64,000 bases of DNA from Novosphingobium resinovorum (GCF_027922145.1 NZ_BSFC01000024.1:248001-312000); one strand, 5' to 3'. Positions 38,472 to 48,832 are shown, counted from the stretch's first letter. Notes: generated by a model not told the origin, from the letters alone. Made by a program: numbers and translations.

Positions 38472-38942
38472 ATGAACGTGGATACGATGGAACGCCTCGC
38501 CGCGATCGAGGCGATCAGGCAAGTGGAGGCCCGGTATTTTCGCGGCGTGGACGATCGCAATTCTGCGCTCGTCCGCTCGATCCTGGTAGAAGACTGCATG
38601 CTCGACTATCGCGGGTGCTGCACCGACCCGGTCAGCGGCATCGACCACTTGCCCGCGATGAACAAGGTAATGGAAAGCCGCTCCAGCTGGCCCGATGCGC
38701 CGGCATCAGCCGGACCGGCCATGGTGACCGTCCATCAGGGCCACGACTCCGACATCACGATTGAAAGCGAGACCGCCGCTAGCGGCATATGGGCCTTTAC
38801 CGATCGCCTGTTCCTGCCGCCGGGAGGCCCTTTTGCACAGTTGACCGGCTGGGGACGCTACCACGAAACTTACGTGCGGGACGACGAGGGCTGGAAGCTG
38901 CGCACCACCCGCATCGAACGGCTGCGGGTGGAAGTCGCCTGA
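38472..38942 (+). CDS. SnoaL-like (NTF2-fold) protein
   Basis: The 156-residue product looks like a nuclear-transport-factor-2 fold protein: LAAIEAIRQVEARYFRGVDDRNSALVRSILVEDCMLDYRG at the N-terminus and a beta-rich C-terminus ending WGRYHETYVRDDEGWKLRTTRIERLRVEV. Such proteins are often hydratases or isomerases with a pocket but no fixed chemistry. The start is uncertain among ATG 38472, GTG 38478 and ATG 38487; GGGAGAG lies at 38465-38471. Confidence 0.75.
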   Translation: MNVDTMERLAAIEAIRQVEARYFRGVDDRNSALVRSILVEDCMLDYRGCCTDPVSGIDHLPAMNKVMESRSSWPDAPASAGPAMVTVHQGHDSDITIESETAASGIWAFTDRLFLPPGGPFAQLTGWGRYHETYVRDDEGWKLRTTRIERLRVEVA

Positions 38943-38964
38943 CGAGATCGACGGATACGAGAAC

Positions 38965-38991
38965 CGGGGCCGCGCCGGACGCGCGGCCCCG
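38965..38991. terminator. Bidirectional hairpin between convergent genes
   Basis: GGGGCCGCG / CGCGGCCCC-type arms (GGGGCCGCGCC...GCGCGGCCCC) form a strong hairpin between the SnoaL-like gene and the small secreted protein gene, whose ends face each other. There is no T-run on either side, so termination is likely but not certain. Confidence 0.6.
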
Positions 38992-39022
38992 ATTGATAGT
39001 CCGGGGGAGTTGTCGGAAGAAC

Positions 39023-39379
39023 TCAGAGGCCCTCGATCATGACCGACGGGATGCGATAGCCGCGCTTCGCCATTGCCTTGGCATAGGTGCCGCGTTCATG
39101 GCGCAGTTCGCTGCCATACTCCTCCCAGGCGTCGCGCTGGTCCTCGATGTCGCTAGCTTTACGCAAATCGGTGGCGAGTTCCTTCTGGGTCTCGTTCACG
39201 TTGGCGCGGTAGTTGAACCAGTGCTTGCCCTCGATACCGCCGATGGGAGACTGGATGATCCGGTTCTCCTCGACGCGGGCGACGCGCTCCTCGTACATTG
39301 CAGGCACAACAGCCATGGCAGAAACAGGAATGATGGCGAGCGCCACGGCAGCAGCGCGAATGATGGTGGTCTGCTTCAT
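39023..39379 (-). CDS. Hypothetical secreted protein
   Basis: The 118-residue protein starts at ATG 39379 with a Sec signal peptide (MKQTTIIRAAAVALAIIPVSAMA, site near residue 23) and is otherwise helical and charged (RVEENRI, QKELATDLRKASDIEDQRDAWEEYGSEL). No family recognised. It is probably periplasmic. Confidence 0.7.
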   Translation of the reverse strand: MKQTTIIRAAAVALAIIPVSAMAVVPAMYEERVARVEENRIIQSPIGGIEGKHWFNYRANVNETQKELATDLRKASDIEDQRDAWEEYGSELRHERGTYAKAMAKRGYRIPSVMIEGL

Positions 39380-39604
39380 GGGTGAATCCCCTTTGTCGCT
39401 TTCCATGCGCGGGGCGGAATTGCCTCACGCTCGACGGGACAAACGGGCCGAAGCGCGATTGGCCTCCGCAGAAGGGACGAAGCGGGCGTTCGGCGCGACG
39501 TTTTGCAGTGCAGCAGGCCGTTGTGATAACCCGGTCACACAACTTGCGAAGGTCGTTAATCTGGCGGAAATCTCCGGTTCATCCGGCGTGCAGAAATTGC
39601 AGGC

Positions 39605-40717
39605 TCAGATTGGCAACTGCGAGAAGTCCGTCAGCGCCGCGTCTCGCAGGCCCCGCCAAACGCGCACCGCCTGCACCGTGTCGGACACGTCGTGGACACG
39701 CAGGAAATGCGCGCCGGCATCCATCGCCTTCACCGCCAGCGCCACCGAGCCGCCAAGCCGCTGATGCGCCGGAGCCTCGTTGGATAGCGCTCCGATCATG
39801 CGCTTGCGGCTCACCCCCACCAGCAACGGCTGGCCGAGCGCGTGGAACAGCGGCAGCGCATTGAACAACGCCAGGTTCTGCGCCAGCGAGAGCCCGAATC
39901 CGAAGCCGGGGTCGAGGATAATCCGCTCGCGCGCGATACCCGCGGCAAGGCAGGCATCGCGCCGCGCCTCAAGCCAGTCGAAAACGTCGAGCACCACGTC
40001 GTCGAAATCCGCGCCCGAATGCAGGTCGTCGGCCTTGCCCGGTGCATGCATCAGCACAACCGGCGCGCCGGATGATGCCGCCAGTTCCAGGCTGCGCGGA
40101 TCGTAGCGCAGCGCCGAGACGTCGTTGATGATGTGGGCGCCCGCCGCCAGCGTCGCTTCCATCACTGCCGGGCGCCGGGTATCGACGCTGATCGCGGCGC
40201 CCATCGCGGCGAGCCGCTCGACCATCGGCACGACGCGCTTGAGTTCGTCGCCCTCCCATACGGCCGCCGCTCCGGGACGGGTGGATTCTCCGCCAAGATC
40301 GACAATCGCCGCGCCCGCCTCCAGCATGGCCGAGGCATGGGCGGCGGCGACTTCGAGATTGTCGAGAAACCTGCCGCCGTCGGAAAAGCTGTCGGGCGTC
40401 ATGTTGAGGATCCCCATGACTTGCGGCTGCTCGAGCCGGATCATCCGGGCGCCGCACTGGATGGGCGCATGGACCTTGCGCAGATTGGCCCACTGCGTCT
40501 CTGCCATGGCGCCGAGGTCGGCGGGGAGCGCGGCCAACGCAGCGAGCATCTGCGAGGCGGACACCCGCTCGCGCGAGATAACTTTGCCGTCTTCCCGCAC
40601 GATCAGCGCGAAGCGGCTCGCCCAGACCATCGCCCCGCCGAGACGCACGGCCTCGCCCTCCTCGCTCTGCGGGCTGTCGGCGAGGGCGATCGGGCGGATA
40701 TAGAGCTTGCGGGTCAT
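39605..40717 (-). CDS. folP: Dihydropteroate synthase
   Basis: FolP condenses p-aminobenzoate with dihydropterin diphosphate in folate synthesis and is the sulfonamide target. The 370-residue product has the motifs MGILNMTPDSFSDGG (101-115), LGGESTRPGA, ISVDTRRPAV and GVSRKRMIG. The first 100 residues are an extension absent from the E. coli enzyme (about 280 residues). The genes upstream and downstream are unrelated to folate. Confidence 0.95.
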   Translation of the reverse strand: MTRKLYIRPIALADSPQSEEGEAVRLGGAMVWASRFALIVREDGKVISRERVSASQMLAALAALPADLGAMAETQWANLRKVHAPIQCGARMIRLEQPQVMGILNMTPDSFSDGGRFLDNLEVAAAHASAMLEAGAAIVDLGGESTRPGAAAVWEGDELKRVVPMVERLAAMGAAISVDTRRPAVMEATLAAGAHIINDVSALRYDPRSLELAASSGAPVVLMHAPGKADDLHSGADFDDVVLDVFDWLEARRDACLAAGIARERIILDPGFGFGLSLAQNLALFNALPLFHALGQPLLVGVSRKRMIGALSNEAPAHQRLGGSVALAVKAMDAGAHFLRVHDVSDTVQAVRVWRGLRDAALTDFSQLPI

Positions 40718-40757
40718 GACCGCGCCTTAGCGCGGGTCACGACGATAAGGAACCAAC

Positions 40758-40999
40758 TCAGTTCCCGAGTTCGAGGCGCCGTTCCAAACGCTCGACACGC
40801 TCTTTCAAAGCGTCCAGCCGTGCCTATCCTCGATCTGCTCTTCATACGCATGAGCGTTATCTCGGCCGATGCGCGCAATCATCGATTCCAGCGAACCGAG
40901 ACGTGTCATGATCTCCCGGTCGCGCGCACGCGCGACCGATTGTTCGGCCTGAATTTTCTTCAGCGGCTCGAGTAGCAGATTTTCGACGTTCTCGGTCAT
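40758..40999 (-). pseudogene. Small coiled-coil protein gene with a frameshift
   Basis: From ATG 40999 the frame reads MTENVENLLLEPLKKIQAEQ and continues to QIEDRHGWTL-stop (64 residues). Just after QIEDR, the next frame reads ARLDALKERVERLERRLELGN-stop, ending at 40758, a perfect continuation of the coiled coil. The whole interval is 242 bases, one short of 81 codons, so one base is missing around 40825. Known homologues with the same start (MTENVENL) end in such a coiled coil. It is either a real mutation or a sequence error. Confidence 0.7.
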
Positions 41000-41036
41000 A
41001 TCTGGTAGATAGCATCAACCCAGGCGCTGCACCACC

Positions 41037-42515
<1,479 letters not shown>

Positions 42516-42674
42516 ATGTTTTCGCTTATCTCACTCTACTTCTCGTATCGCCGCGACGTGCTCCTTGCGGAGCGCTACGTCGCCGGTCTGGCCGAGAAAC
42601 CCGCGCAGGACGCCGCCGTTCCGGAAGCCAGGATCGAGGCACCGAAGTCCGAAGACCTCGCGCTCGCAGCCTAA
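42516..42674 (+). CDS. Small hypothetical protein
   Basis: The 52-residue product (MFSLISLYFSYRRDVLLAERYVAGLAEKP followed by an acidic/Ala-rich tail) has AAGG 8 bp upstream of its ATG. It is divergent from ccrM, and its stop overlaps the rnhB stop by four bases on the opposite strand. Its promoter would lie in or beside the GANTC array. No family recognised; coding is supported by the ribosome-binding site and the composition only. Confidence 0.55.
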   Translation: MFSLISLYFSYRRDVLLAERYVAGLAEKPAQDAAVPEARIEAPKSEDLALAA

Positions 42675-43315
42675 AGCAGCGTGAGTTGAGCCACTGGCGC
42701 GAAGCTGCGCCGGTGATGCGGGGTGGGCCCATGCTCTCGCAGTGCAGCAAGATGCTGCGGCGTGCCGTAACCGGCATTGCGCTCCCACCCGTAATGCGGA
42801 TGCACCAGCGCAAGATCGCGCATCAGGCGGTCCCGGTGCTCCTTGGCGATGATCGATGCCGCCGAGATACAAGGCTCGATCGCATCCCCGCCGACGATCG
42901 CGCGGGCATTCCAGCGCCATTCCTCGCGGCGACCATGCGGCGTCATGTTGCCGTCCACCAGCACCTCGTGCGGCTCCGAGCCCAGCGTAGCACATAGCGC
43001 CGCCACCGCGCGCGTCATCGCCAGCATCGTCGCGCCGAAGATGTTGAGGCGATCGATATCCTCCACATCGACCACACCGACCGCCCAGCGGCACCGGCGC
43101 TTGATGGTTGCCTCCAGTTCGGAGCGACGCATCGCGGAAAGCTTCTTGGAATCGTCCAGTCCGGAGGGGCGCGGCTTGCAGAGCATGACCGCGCCTGCAA
43201 CAACCGGCCCTGCAAGCGGGCCGCGACCGGCCTCGTCGACACCGATCACGTAACGTTTCGTTGCCGAAGGCACGCTCGGGGAACTCGTGAAAGGTGCAAG
43301 CATTGGGCTCGGCAT
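42671..43315 (-). CDS. rnhB: Ribonuclease HII
   Basis: RNase HII removes ribonucleotides from DNA and RNA primers. The 214-residue product has the active-site start YVIGVDEAGRGPLAGPVV (Asp27, Glu28), the middle acidic residue in HEVLVDGNMTP and the ASIIAKEHRDRLM segment. Start ATG 43315 (MPSPMLAPF) has AAGGAGA 13 bp upstream; an internal ATG at 43303 is possible. Its first codon overlaps the first codon of the sugar dehydrogenase gene on the other strand (CATG). Confidence 0.94.
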   Translation of the reverse strand: MPSPMLAPFTSSPSVPSATKRYVIGVDEAGRGPLAGPVVAGAVMLCKPRPSGLDDSKKLSAMRRSELEATIKRRCRWAVGVVDVEDIDRLNIFGATMLAMTRAVAALCATLGSEPHEVLVDGNMTPHGRREEWRWNARAIVGGDAIEPCISAASIIAKEHRDRLMRDLALVHPHYGWERNAGYGTPQHLAALREHGPTPHHRRSFAPVAQLTLL

Positions 43316-44489
43316 GTTCGCAAGACGTCTCCTTTTCGCCCTATCGCCGCTGGCGCTGACACTCGCAAGCTGCGGCAATGCCGCCACCGGGGAAAAGGCG
43401 CCGGAGGCCGAGGCAGCGGCGCCGTTCAGGATCGAAACCATCGCTCAGTTCGACGAACCCTGGGCGATGGCTTTCGACGAAGGCAGCGGAACGCTCGTCG
43501 TCACCGAGAAGAAAGGCACGATCCGCATCCGCACGCCGGACGGCCGGATCGGCGAGGTCAGCGGCATGCCCAAGGTCGACTACGGCGGCCAAGGCGGCCT
43601 CGGCGACTTCATCTTCGCTCCGGGCCAGGCGGGAACCGCGCTCGACCGACGCGTGGTCTATCTCAGCTGGGCAGAGTCCGGATCGGGCGACACGCGCGGC
43701 GCGGCGGTTGGCAAGGCGAACCTCGTCTGCAGCACACCTACGCAGTGCGCGCTGGAAAACCTCGCGGTGATCTGGCGCCAGACGCCCAAGGTGCCCGGAA
43801 CCGGGCATTATTCGCACCGATTGCGCTTCTCGCCCGACGGCAAGTACCTTTTCGTCGCCTCGGGTGAGCGGCAGAAATTCACGCCTGCGCAGGATCTCGG
43901 CACCAATCTCGGCAAGGTCGTACGACTGCTGCCGGACGGCACCCCTGCCCCCGGCAATCCCTGGGCGGACAAGCCTGCGCCGACCAACCAGATCTGGTCC
44001 TACGGTCATCGCAACATCCTGGGCCTCGCTTTCGACGCGAAAGGTCAGCTATGGGATCTCGAACATGGCCCGGCAGGCGGTGACGAACTGAACCTCGTCA
44101 AGCCGGGCGCCAATTACGGCTGGCCGCTGGTTTCGGACGGCGACCATTATGACGGCCGCCCGATCCCGCGCCATTCCACCCGTCCCGATCTCGCGAAGCC
44201 GGCCATCAGTTGGAACCCCGTCATCGCGCCGGGCGACTTCATCTTCTACAGCGGCGATCTTTTCCCCGCGTGGAAGGATCAGGCGATCATCGCTGGCCTT
44301 GCAGCGGGCGTGGTCCGCGTATCAATCAACGGCGACAACGCCACCGAGGAGGCCCGCTACCCCATGGACAACCGCATTCGCGAAGTGCGGCAGGGACCGG
44401 ACGACGCGATCTGGCTCCTGGAGGACGGCGAAGGGCCGGAAAGCGGCCACCTGCTTCGCCTCACTCCCGCGTCCGGAAATGCAAATTGA
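43314..44489 (+). CDS. PQQ-dependent aldose sugar dehydrogenase-like lipoprotein
   Basis: The 391-residue product starts with a lipoprotein signal (MFARRLLFALSPLALTLASC, Cys20) and a six-bladed propeller of the glucose/sorbosone dehydrogenase family (RIETIAQFDEPWAMAFDE, GTGHYSHRLRFSPDGKYLFVASGER, NQIWSYGHRNILGLAFD, EHGPAGGDELNLVKPGANYGWP). Family members oxidise aldoses with pyrroloquinoline quinone. An alternative GTG at 43287 adds nine residues and has GGGGAA before it. It is envelope-anchored. Confidence 0.9.
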   Translation: MFARRLLFALSPLALTLASCGNAATGEKAPEAEAAAPFRIETIAQFDEPWAMAFDEGSGTLVVTEKKGTIRIRTPDGRIGEVSGMPKVDYGGQGGLGDFIFAPGQAGTALDRRVVYLSWAESGSGDTRGAAVGKANLVCSTPTQCALENLAVIWRQTPKVPGTGHYSHRLRFSPDGKYLFVASGERQKFTPAQDLGTNLGKVVRLLPDGTPAPGNPWADKPAPTNQIWSYGHRNILGLAFDAKGQLWDLEHGPAGGDELNLVKPGANYGWPLVSDGDHYDGRPIPRHSTRPDLAKPAISWNPVIAPGDFIFYSGDLFPAWKDQAIIAGLAAGVVRVSINGDNATEEARYPMDNRIREVRQGPDDAIWLLEDGEGPESGHLLRLTPASGNAN

Positions 44490-44528
44490 ATCGACAAATC
44501 GGCGCGCCACTCCTATCGCGCGCGCGCC

Positions 44529-45059
44529 ATGACAGAGATCCAGTCCGAAGCCGCCACGATCATTCCCCTCGACAACGTCGATCCCGTACTCGTCGAGGAC
44601 CTGCTTGATGCGGCCTTCGAGCCAGCGCGCCACAAGCGCACCGCCTACAAGATCCGCGAAGGTACGGACTGGCTGCCTGCTCTCAGTTTCGCCGCACTCG
44701 ATGCCAATGAGATGCTGGTCGGGACGATCCAGTGTTGGCCGGTCGCGCTCAATACGCCGGAGGGTCGCCCTTTCCCTATGATCATGGTCGGTCCGGTCGC
44801 CGTAATGCCCGGTCATCAGGGCATGGGCTATGGGCAGGCGTTGATGTCGACCAGCATGGCCAGCATCGACGACCGCGCGCCGCTGCCACAGGTCATGATC
44901 GGCGATCCCGAGTATTACGGCCGCTTCTGGGGCTTTTCCAACGAGGGCACCGAGGGCTGGGATCTGCCCGGCCCGTTCGAGCGCCGCCGTCTGCTGGTAC
45001 GTTGCGCCAACATCGCGGTACTTCCGGAGCGCGGTATGCTGGGGCCGTGGCTGCGCTGA
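44529..45059 (+). CDS. GNAT family N-acetyltransferase
   Basis: The 176-residue protein has the acetyl-CoA-binding motif A as GPVAVMPGHQGMGYGQALM (about 88-106), with the Q/RxxGxG/A loop. The C-terminal part (MIGDPEYYGRFWGFSNEG) resembles the GCN5 branch that includes predicted N-acetyltransferases of the YhbS type. The substrate is unknown. Independent of the following genes by 70 bp. Confidence 0.88.
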   Translation: MTEIQSEAATIIPLDNVDPVLVEDLLDAAFEPARHKRTAYKIREGTDWLPALSFAALDANEMLVGTIQCWPVALNTPEGRPFPMIMVGPVAVMPGHQGMGYGQALMSTSMASIDDRAPLPQVMIGDPEYYGRFWGFSNEGTEGWDLPGPFERRRLLVRCANIAVLPERGMLGPWLR

Positions 45060-45129
45060 AGCACCGCTTGCCGCACCGCTAACCACACTGGACCTTGGCG
45101 CGCGAGACCCTATCTGGCATCGCGAGACG

Positions 45130-45687
45130 ATGCCTTACGAACCGCCCCCCGAACTTGCTGCGCTGAGCCTCGACCAAGTGGCCGGGCTTGTCGCCGCGCG
45201 CAAACTTCCACCGGTCGATCAGTGGTCGATTGCCGAGACTGGCGCCGAAACCGGCGACAGCGAGATGCGCATCGCCGCCGATGGGCGCTGGTTCCATCAG
45301 GATGGCGAGATCCGCCGCCCGGCCATGGTGCGCGCCTTCGCTTCGCTGCTGACTTCCGATGAAGAAGGGCGGCACTGGCTGGTCACGCCCGCCCAGAAAC
45401 TCTCGATCGCGGTCGAGGATGCAGCATTCATCGCCGTCGACGTCAAGCGTGATGCCGACACTCTCGTCTTCCGGCTCAATACCGACGATCTGGTCATGGC
45501 CGGGCCCGAGCATCCGGTCACCGTCGAAGGCAATGCCGAGACGCCGGCTATCTACGTCGCCGTCCGTCACGGCACCCGCGCCCGCCTCAACCGCAGCACT
45601 TACGCGCAACTGATCGAGATCGCCCTGGAAAGCGACGATCTTTCCGTGACCAGCCAGGGCGCCCGCTTCTCGCTGGTTCCCGCATGA
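45130..45687 (+). CDS. DUF1285 family protein
   Basis: The 185-residue protein shows the DUF1285 pattern: MRIAADGRWFHQDGEIRRPAMVRAFASLL and DEEGRHWLVTPAQKLSIAVEDAAFIAVDV. Cytoplasmic, no known activity. It heads a plus-strand chain of overlapping genes (this gene, NUDIX, cca, protease 1), and its stop overlaps the NUDIX start by ATGA. Confidence 0.88.
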   Translation: MPYEPPPELAALSLDQVAGLVAARKLPPVDQWSIAETGAETGDSEMRIAADGRWFHQDGEIRRPAMVRAFASLLTSDEEGRHWLVTPAQKLSIAVEDAAFIAVDVKRDADTLVFRLNTDDLVMAGPEHPVTVEGNAETPAIYVAVRHGTRARLNRSTYAQLIEIALESDDLSVTSQGARFSLVPA

Positions 45688-46304
45688 GCTCACTCTTCGA
45701 CCAGGTTTCGCGCCGCCTGAAGGCGGGTCACGCCGCCACGCCGCCGCGTCTGTGGAGCGATCCGCGCATCCACGACATTGCCAGCTTCAAGCCTGCAGCC
45801 GTGCTCGTCGCCATCACCGAGCGCGAGCGCCCCGGCATGCTATTGCTGCACCGTCCGTCCACCATGCGCGCACACCCCGGCCAGATCGCCTTTCCCGGCG
45901 GCCGCCTCGACCCAGGCGAGGACGCGGTCGAAGCAGCCCTGCGCGAAGCGAACGAGGAACTCGGCATCCGCATGGGCGACGTGCGCGTCATCGGCACCAG
46001 CGACGTCTACCGCACCGGCAGCGGGTACGAGATCACGCCCGTCGTCGGCATCGTTCCGCCAGACCTCGAAATCCGGCCCAATCCCGCCGAAGTGGCACAG
46101 TGGTTCGAAGTGCCAGTCGACTTCGTGCTCGACCCCGCCAACCAGGCTACCCGCAACATCGAGTTTGAAGGCCGACGCCACAGCTTCATCGAGATCGTCT
46201 GGAACGACTGCCGCCAGGACCACGTCATCTGGGGCGTCACCGGCGCGATCCTCCACAACCTTGCCGGTCGCCTGAACTGGCTCGAAAGACAATCGAATGC
46301 CTGA
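45684..46304 (+). CDS. NUDIX hydrolase, CoA pyrophosphatase-like
   Basis: The 206-residue product contains a complete Nudix box (GGRLDPGEDAVEAALREANEELGI) after the preceding HPGQIAFPGG, as in CoA/ADP-ribose pyrophosphatases of the NudL type. These enzymes cut CoA and its derivatives. ATG 45684 overlaps the DUF1285 stop, and its own end overlaps the cca start by 8 bp. Confidence 0.92.
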   Translation: MSSLFDQVSRRLKAGHAATPPRLWSDPRIHDIASFKPAAVLVAITERERPGMLLLHRPSTMRAHPGQIAFPGGRLDPGEDAVEAALREANEELGIRMGDVRVIGTSDVYRTGSGYEITPVVGIVPPDLEIRPNPAEVAQWFEVPVDFVLDPANQATRNIEFEGRRHSFIEIVWNDCRQDHVIWGVTGAILHNLAGRLNWLERQSNA

Positions 46305-47469
46305 GATTCTAAATGCGCCCTGGATGCACCGCGAAGACCTCGCCGGGCTCGTCGCCGTGCTGGGAGAAGGCAATGCCCGCTATGTCGGCGGAGTCGTGCG
46401 CGATACATTGCTGGGTCTGTCGGTCAAGGACGTCGACATGGCGACGGTGCTCTTGCCCGAAGCGGTGATCGAGCGGCTGAATGCCGCCGGCATCCGCAAC
46501 GTCCCCACCGGTATCGAGCACGGCACCGTCACTGCCGTTCTTCCCCTCGGCCCGGTGGAAATCACCACCCTGCGCCACGACGTCTCCACCGACGGACGCC
46601 GCGCGACGGTCGCCTTCGCGCAGGACTGGCGCGAGGATGCGGCACGTCGCGACTTCACGATCAATGCGCTCTACGCCGATCCGCGCAGCGGCGAGGTCCA
46701 CGACTGGTTCGACGGCCTCACCGACCTATCGATCCGCCGCGTCCGCTTCATCGGCGACGCGCGCGAGCGCATCCGCGAGGATCACTTACGCATCTTGCGC
46801 TATTTCCGCTTTCAGGCTCGCTTCGGCTCCACGCCCGCCGATGCCGAGGCGGAAGCCGCCTGTTCGGAACTGGCCGCGACGCTCAAGGGCCTCTCGCGCG
46901 AGCGGGTCGGCATGGAGACGATGAACCTGCTCGGCCTCCCCGACCCGGCGCCGACCGTGCAGCGGATGTACGAACTCGGCGTGCTTCAGGTCATCCTGCC
47001 CGAAGCCGATCCTGAAGCCCTTGCCGCGCTTGTCGCGGTCGAGCGGGCGCAAGGCATCGCACCCGAGGCGATCCGTCGGCTGGCGGCGCTGCTGCCCGCG
47101 CAACCGGCATTGGCCGAACATGTCGCCGCGCGCTTTCGCCTCTCCGCAGCCCAGAAGAAGCGCCTTTCGCTTGCCGCCGCGCGCGAAGCATCACCTTCTG
47201 AACCGCGTGCTCTCGCCTACCGCCTGGGCCGCGAGGCAGCGCTCGATCGATTGCTGATCGCCGGGGCGGACGTATCCCCGCTCACGGGTTGGGACGTGCC
47301 GACGATGCCGCTCAAGGGCGGCCAGATCGTCGCGCGCGGGGTAGGCGCGGGGCCTGACGTGGCGCGCATCCTGCGCCGGGTCGAGGATCGCTGGATCGCC
47401 GAGGGCTTCCCCGAGGGTGAGCGCGTCGATGCGCTGCTCGACCAAGTCCTGGCGGAACCGCGAGCGTGA
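46297..47469 (+). CDS. cca: CCA tRNA nucleotidyltransferase
   Basis: The enzyme adds or repairs the CCA end of tRNAs. The 390-residue protein has the class II pol-beta-like head: RYVGGVVRDTLLG, the DVDM metal motif (DxD), GTVTAVLPLGPVEITTLR, the RRDFTINALY segment and EDHLRILRYFRFQARFG. Length is normal for the bacterial family. The start overlaps the NUDIX gene and the stop overlaps the next gene's GTG. Confidence 0.94.
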   Translation: MPEILNAPWMHREDLAGLVAVLGEGNARYVGGVVRDTLLGLSVKDVDMATVLLPEAVIERLNAAGIRNVPTGIEHGTVTAVLPLGPVEITTLRHDVSTDGRRATVAFAQDWREDAARRDFTINALYADPRSGEVHDWFDGLTDLSIRRVRFIGDARERIREDHLRILRYFRFQARFGSTPADAEAEAACSELAATLKGLSRERVGMETMNLLGLPDPAPTVQRMYELGVLQVILPEADPEALAALVAVERAQGIAPEAIRRLAALLPAQPALAEHVAARFRLSAAQKKRLSLAAAREASPSEPRALAYRLGREAALDRLLIAGADVSPLTGWDVPTMPLKGGQIVARGVGAGPDVARILRRVEDRWIAEGFPEGERVDALLDQVLAEPRA

Positions 47470-48098
47470 ACCTTCCTGATCTCGTCAGCTTCCTGATCGG
47501 GCAGCCGCTGCTTTCGTTGACGATCGCGGCGATCCTGCTGGCAGTGGCAGCCGGGATGGTCGCTGCGGGTAATCCCCGCCTCGGGCACGTGATGCGCAAC
47601 TGCGCTTATCTCGGCCTGATCGCCGCCCTGCTGCTGACCGTGGCCGAACTGGCCGGACACAACGGGCGGTCGGAGGCGGCGCTCTGGCTGGACGCCACCC
47701 GCCCGGCCGAGATCGTGGGCAAAGAAACCGTCATCGCCATGCGCGCTGACGGGCATTTCTGGGTCGAGGCGCAACTGAACGGCGAGCCGGTCGAATTCCT
47801 GATCGACACCGGCGCGACTTACACCGGCATCTCGCAGCGCGTGGCCGATCGGGTCGGTATCCAGCCCGATCCCGAGGATCGTGGCATGATACTCGAAACC
47901 GCCAACGGCTCGATCGTCGCGCGGCGGGGTACGGCCGACGTCCTGCGTTTCGGCGGCATCGAAGCGAACGCCCTGACGGTTGCCATCGGCCCCGACACCG
48001 AAGTCGACACCAACGTCATCGGCATGAATCTGCTGTCGCAGCTGGCCGCGTGGCGGGTTGAGGGTCGGCGGCTCATCCTGACGCCAAAACCGAAGTGA
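47466..48098 (+). CDS. Membrane-anchored retropepsin-like aspartic protease, copy 1
   Basis: The 210-residue protein starts with GTG in a four-base overlap with cca. Two membrane helices (about 15-35 and 47-63) are followed by a retropepsin-like domain with the active-site motif FLIDTGATYT (Asp114), then TANGSIVARRGTADVLRFGGI and the family end NVIGMNLLSQLAAWRVEGRRLIL. Clan AA, TIGR02281-type. Members act as dimers; the target is unknown. A very similar protein is encoded next. Confidence 0.9.
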   Translation: MNLPDLVSFLIGQPLLSLTIAAILLAVAAGMVAAGNPRLGHVMRNCAYLGLIAALLLTVAELAGHNGRSEAALWLDATRPAEIVGKETVIAMRADGHFWVEAQLNGEPVEFLIDTGATYTGISQRVADRVGIQPDPEDRGMILETANGSIVARRGTADVLRFGGIEANALTVAIGPDTEVDTNVIGMNLLSQLAAWRVEGRRLILTPKPK

Positions 48099-48140
48099 CA
48101 GTCAGCGTCGCGAAAGCCGCCGTGTGATAGAGCTGCCGTA

Positions 48141-48791
48141 ATGGACATTGCCGAAATCCTGAAATTCCTTGCCGGACAGCCGTTGCTGGCGCTCGCCTTT
48201 GCAGGCATCGTCGCAAGCGTAGTCGGGGGAATGCTGCGACGCGCGCTTCCGTTGCTGGGCGGCTTGCTGCGCGGGGTGGGCAATCTCGGCCTGCTGGCCG
48301 CGATGCTGCTGACGATCGCTCAGGTGACACGCCTGACCACGGGTGCAGACTTCGCGCTGCCCCAACTCGGCATCGAGCGCCAGAACGTCGCGGGCGGGGA
48401 GACGCGCGTGCCGATGCAGCCGGACGGTCACTTCTGGATCAGCGCTACCGTCAACGGCGTGAAGCGCGATTTCCTGGTCGATACCGGCGCCACGCTGACC
48501 GCGATATCCCCCGCGACGGCGCAGGAGGCGGGGCTGAAGGCCAATCCGCTCAACCGCTCGGTGCTGATGCGCACGGCCAATGGCACGGTGGAAGCGCAAC
48601 TGGCGGTGATCGACGAGTTGCGGATGGGCAATGTCGTTGCGCGCGAGATCGATGCAGTGGTCGCGCCGGGGCTCGGCGACGCCAATGTCATCGGCATGAA
48701 CCTGCTGTCGCGGCTCGCCAGTTGGCGGGTGGAGGGCAGGACGCTGATCCTGGTGCCGCATCATCCGCAAGCGGAGAAAACCGAGGCCTGA
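48141..48791 (+). CDS. Membrane-anchored retropepsin-like aspartic protease, copy 2
   Basis: The 216-residue product is collinear with copy 1: two membrane helices, FLVDTGATLT with Asp at the same residue number (114), and NVIGMNLLSRLASWRVEGRTLIL. It is clearly a tandem paralogue, diverged in the linker and in specificity loops. It starts 42 bp after copy 1 and is followed by a repeat and the convergent parC. Confidence 0.9.
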   Translation: MDIAEILKFLAGQPLLALAFAGIVASVVGGMLRRALPLLGGLLRGVGNLGLLAAMLLTIAQVTRLTTGADFALPQLGIERQNVAGGETRVPMQPDGHFWISATVNGVKRDFLVDTGATLTAISPATAQEAGLKANPLNRSVLMRTANGTVEAQLAVIDELRMGNVVAREIDAVVAPGLGDANVIGMNLLSRLASWRVEGRTLILVPHHPQAEKTEA

Positions 48792-48832
48792 GCTCCTCCT
48801 CGCTGCGACTAACTCCGACAGCGAGTTTATCC

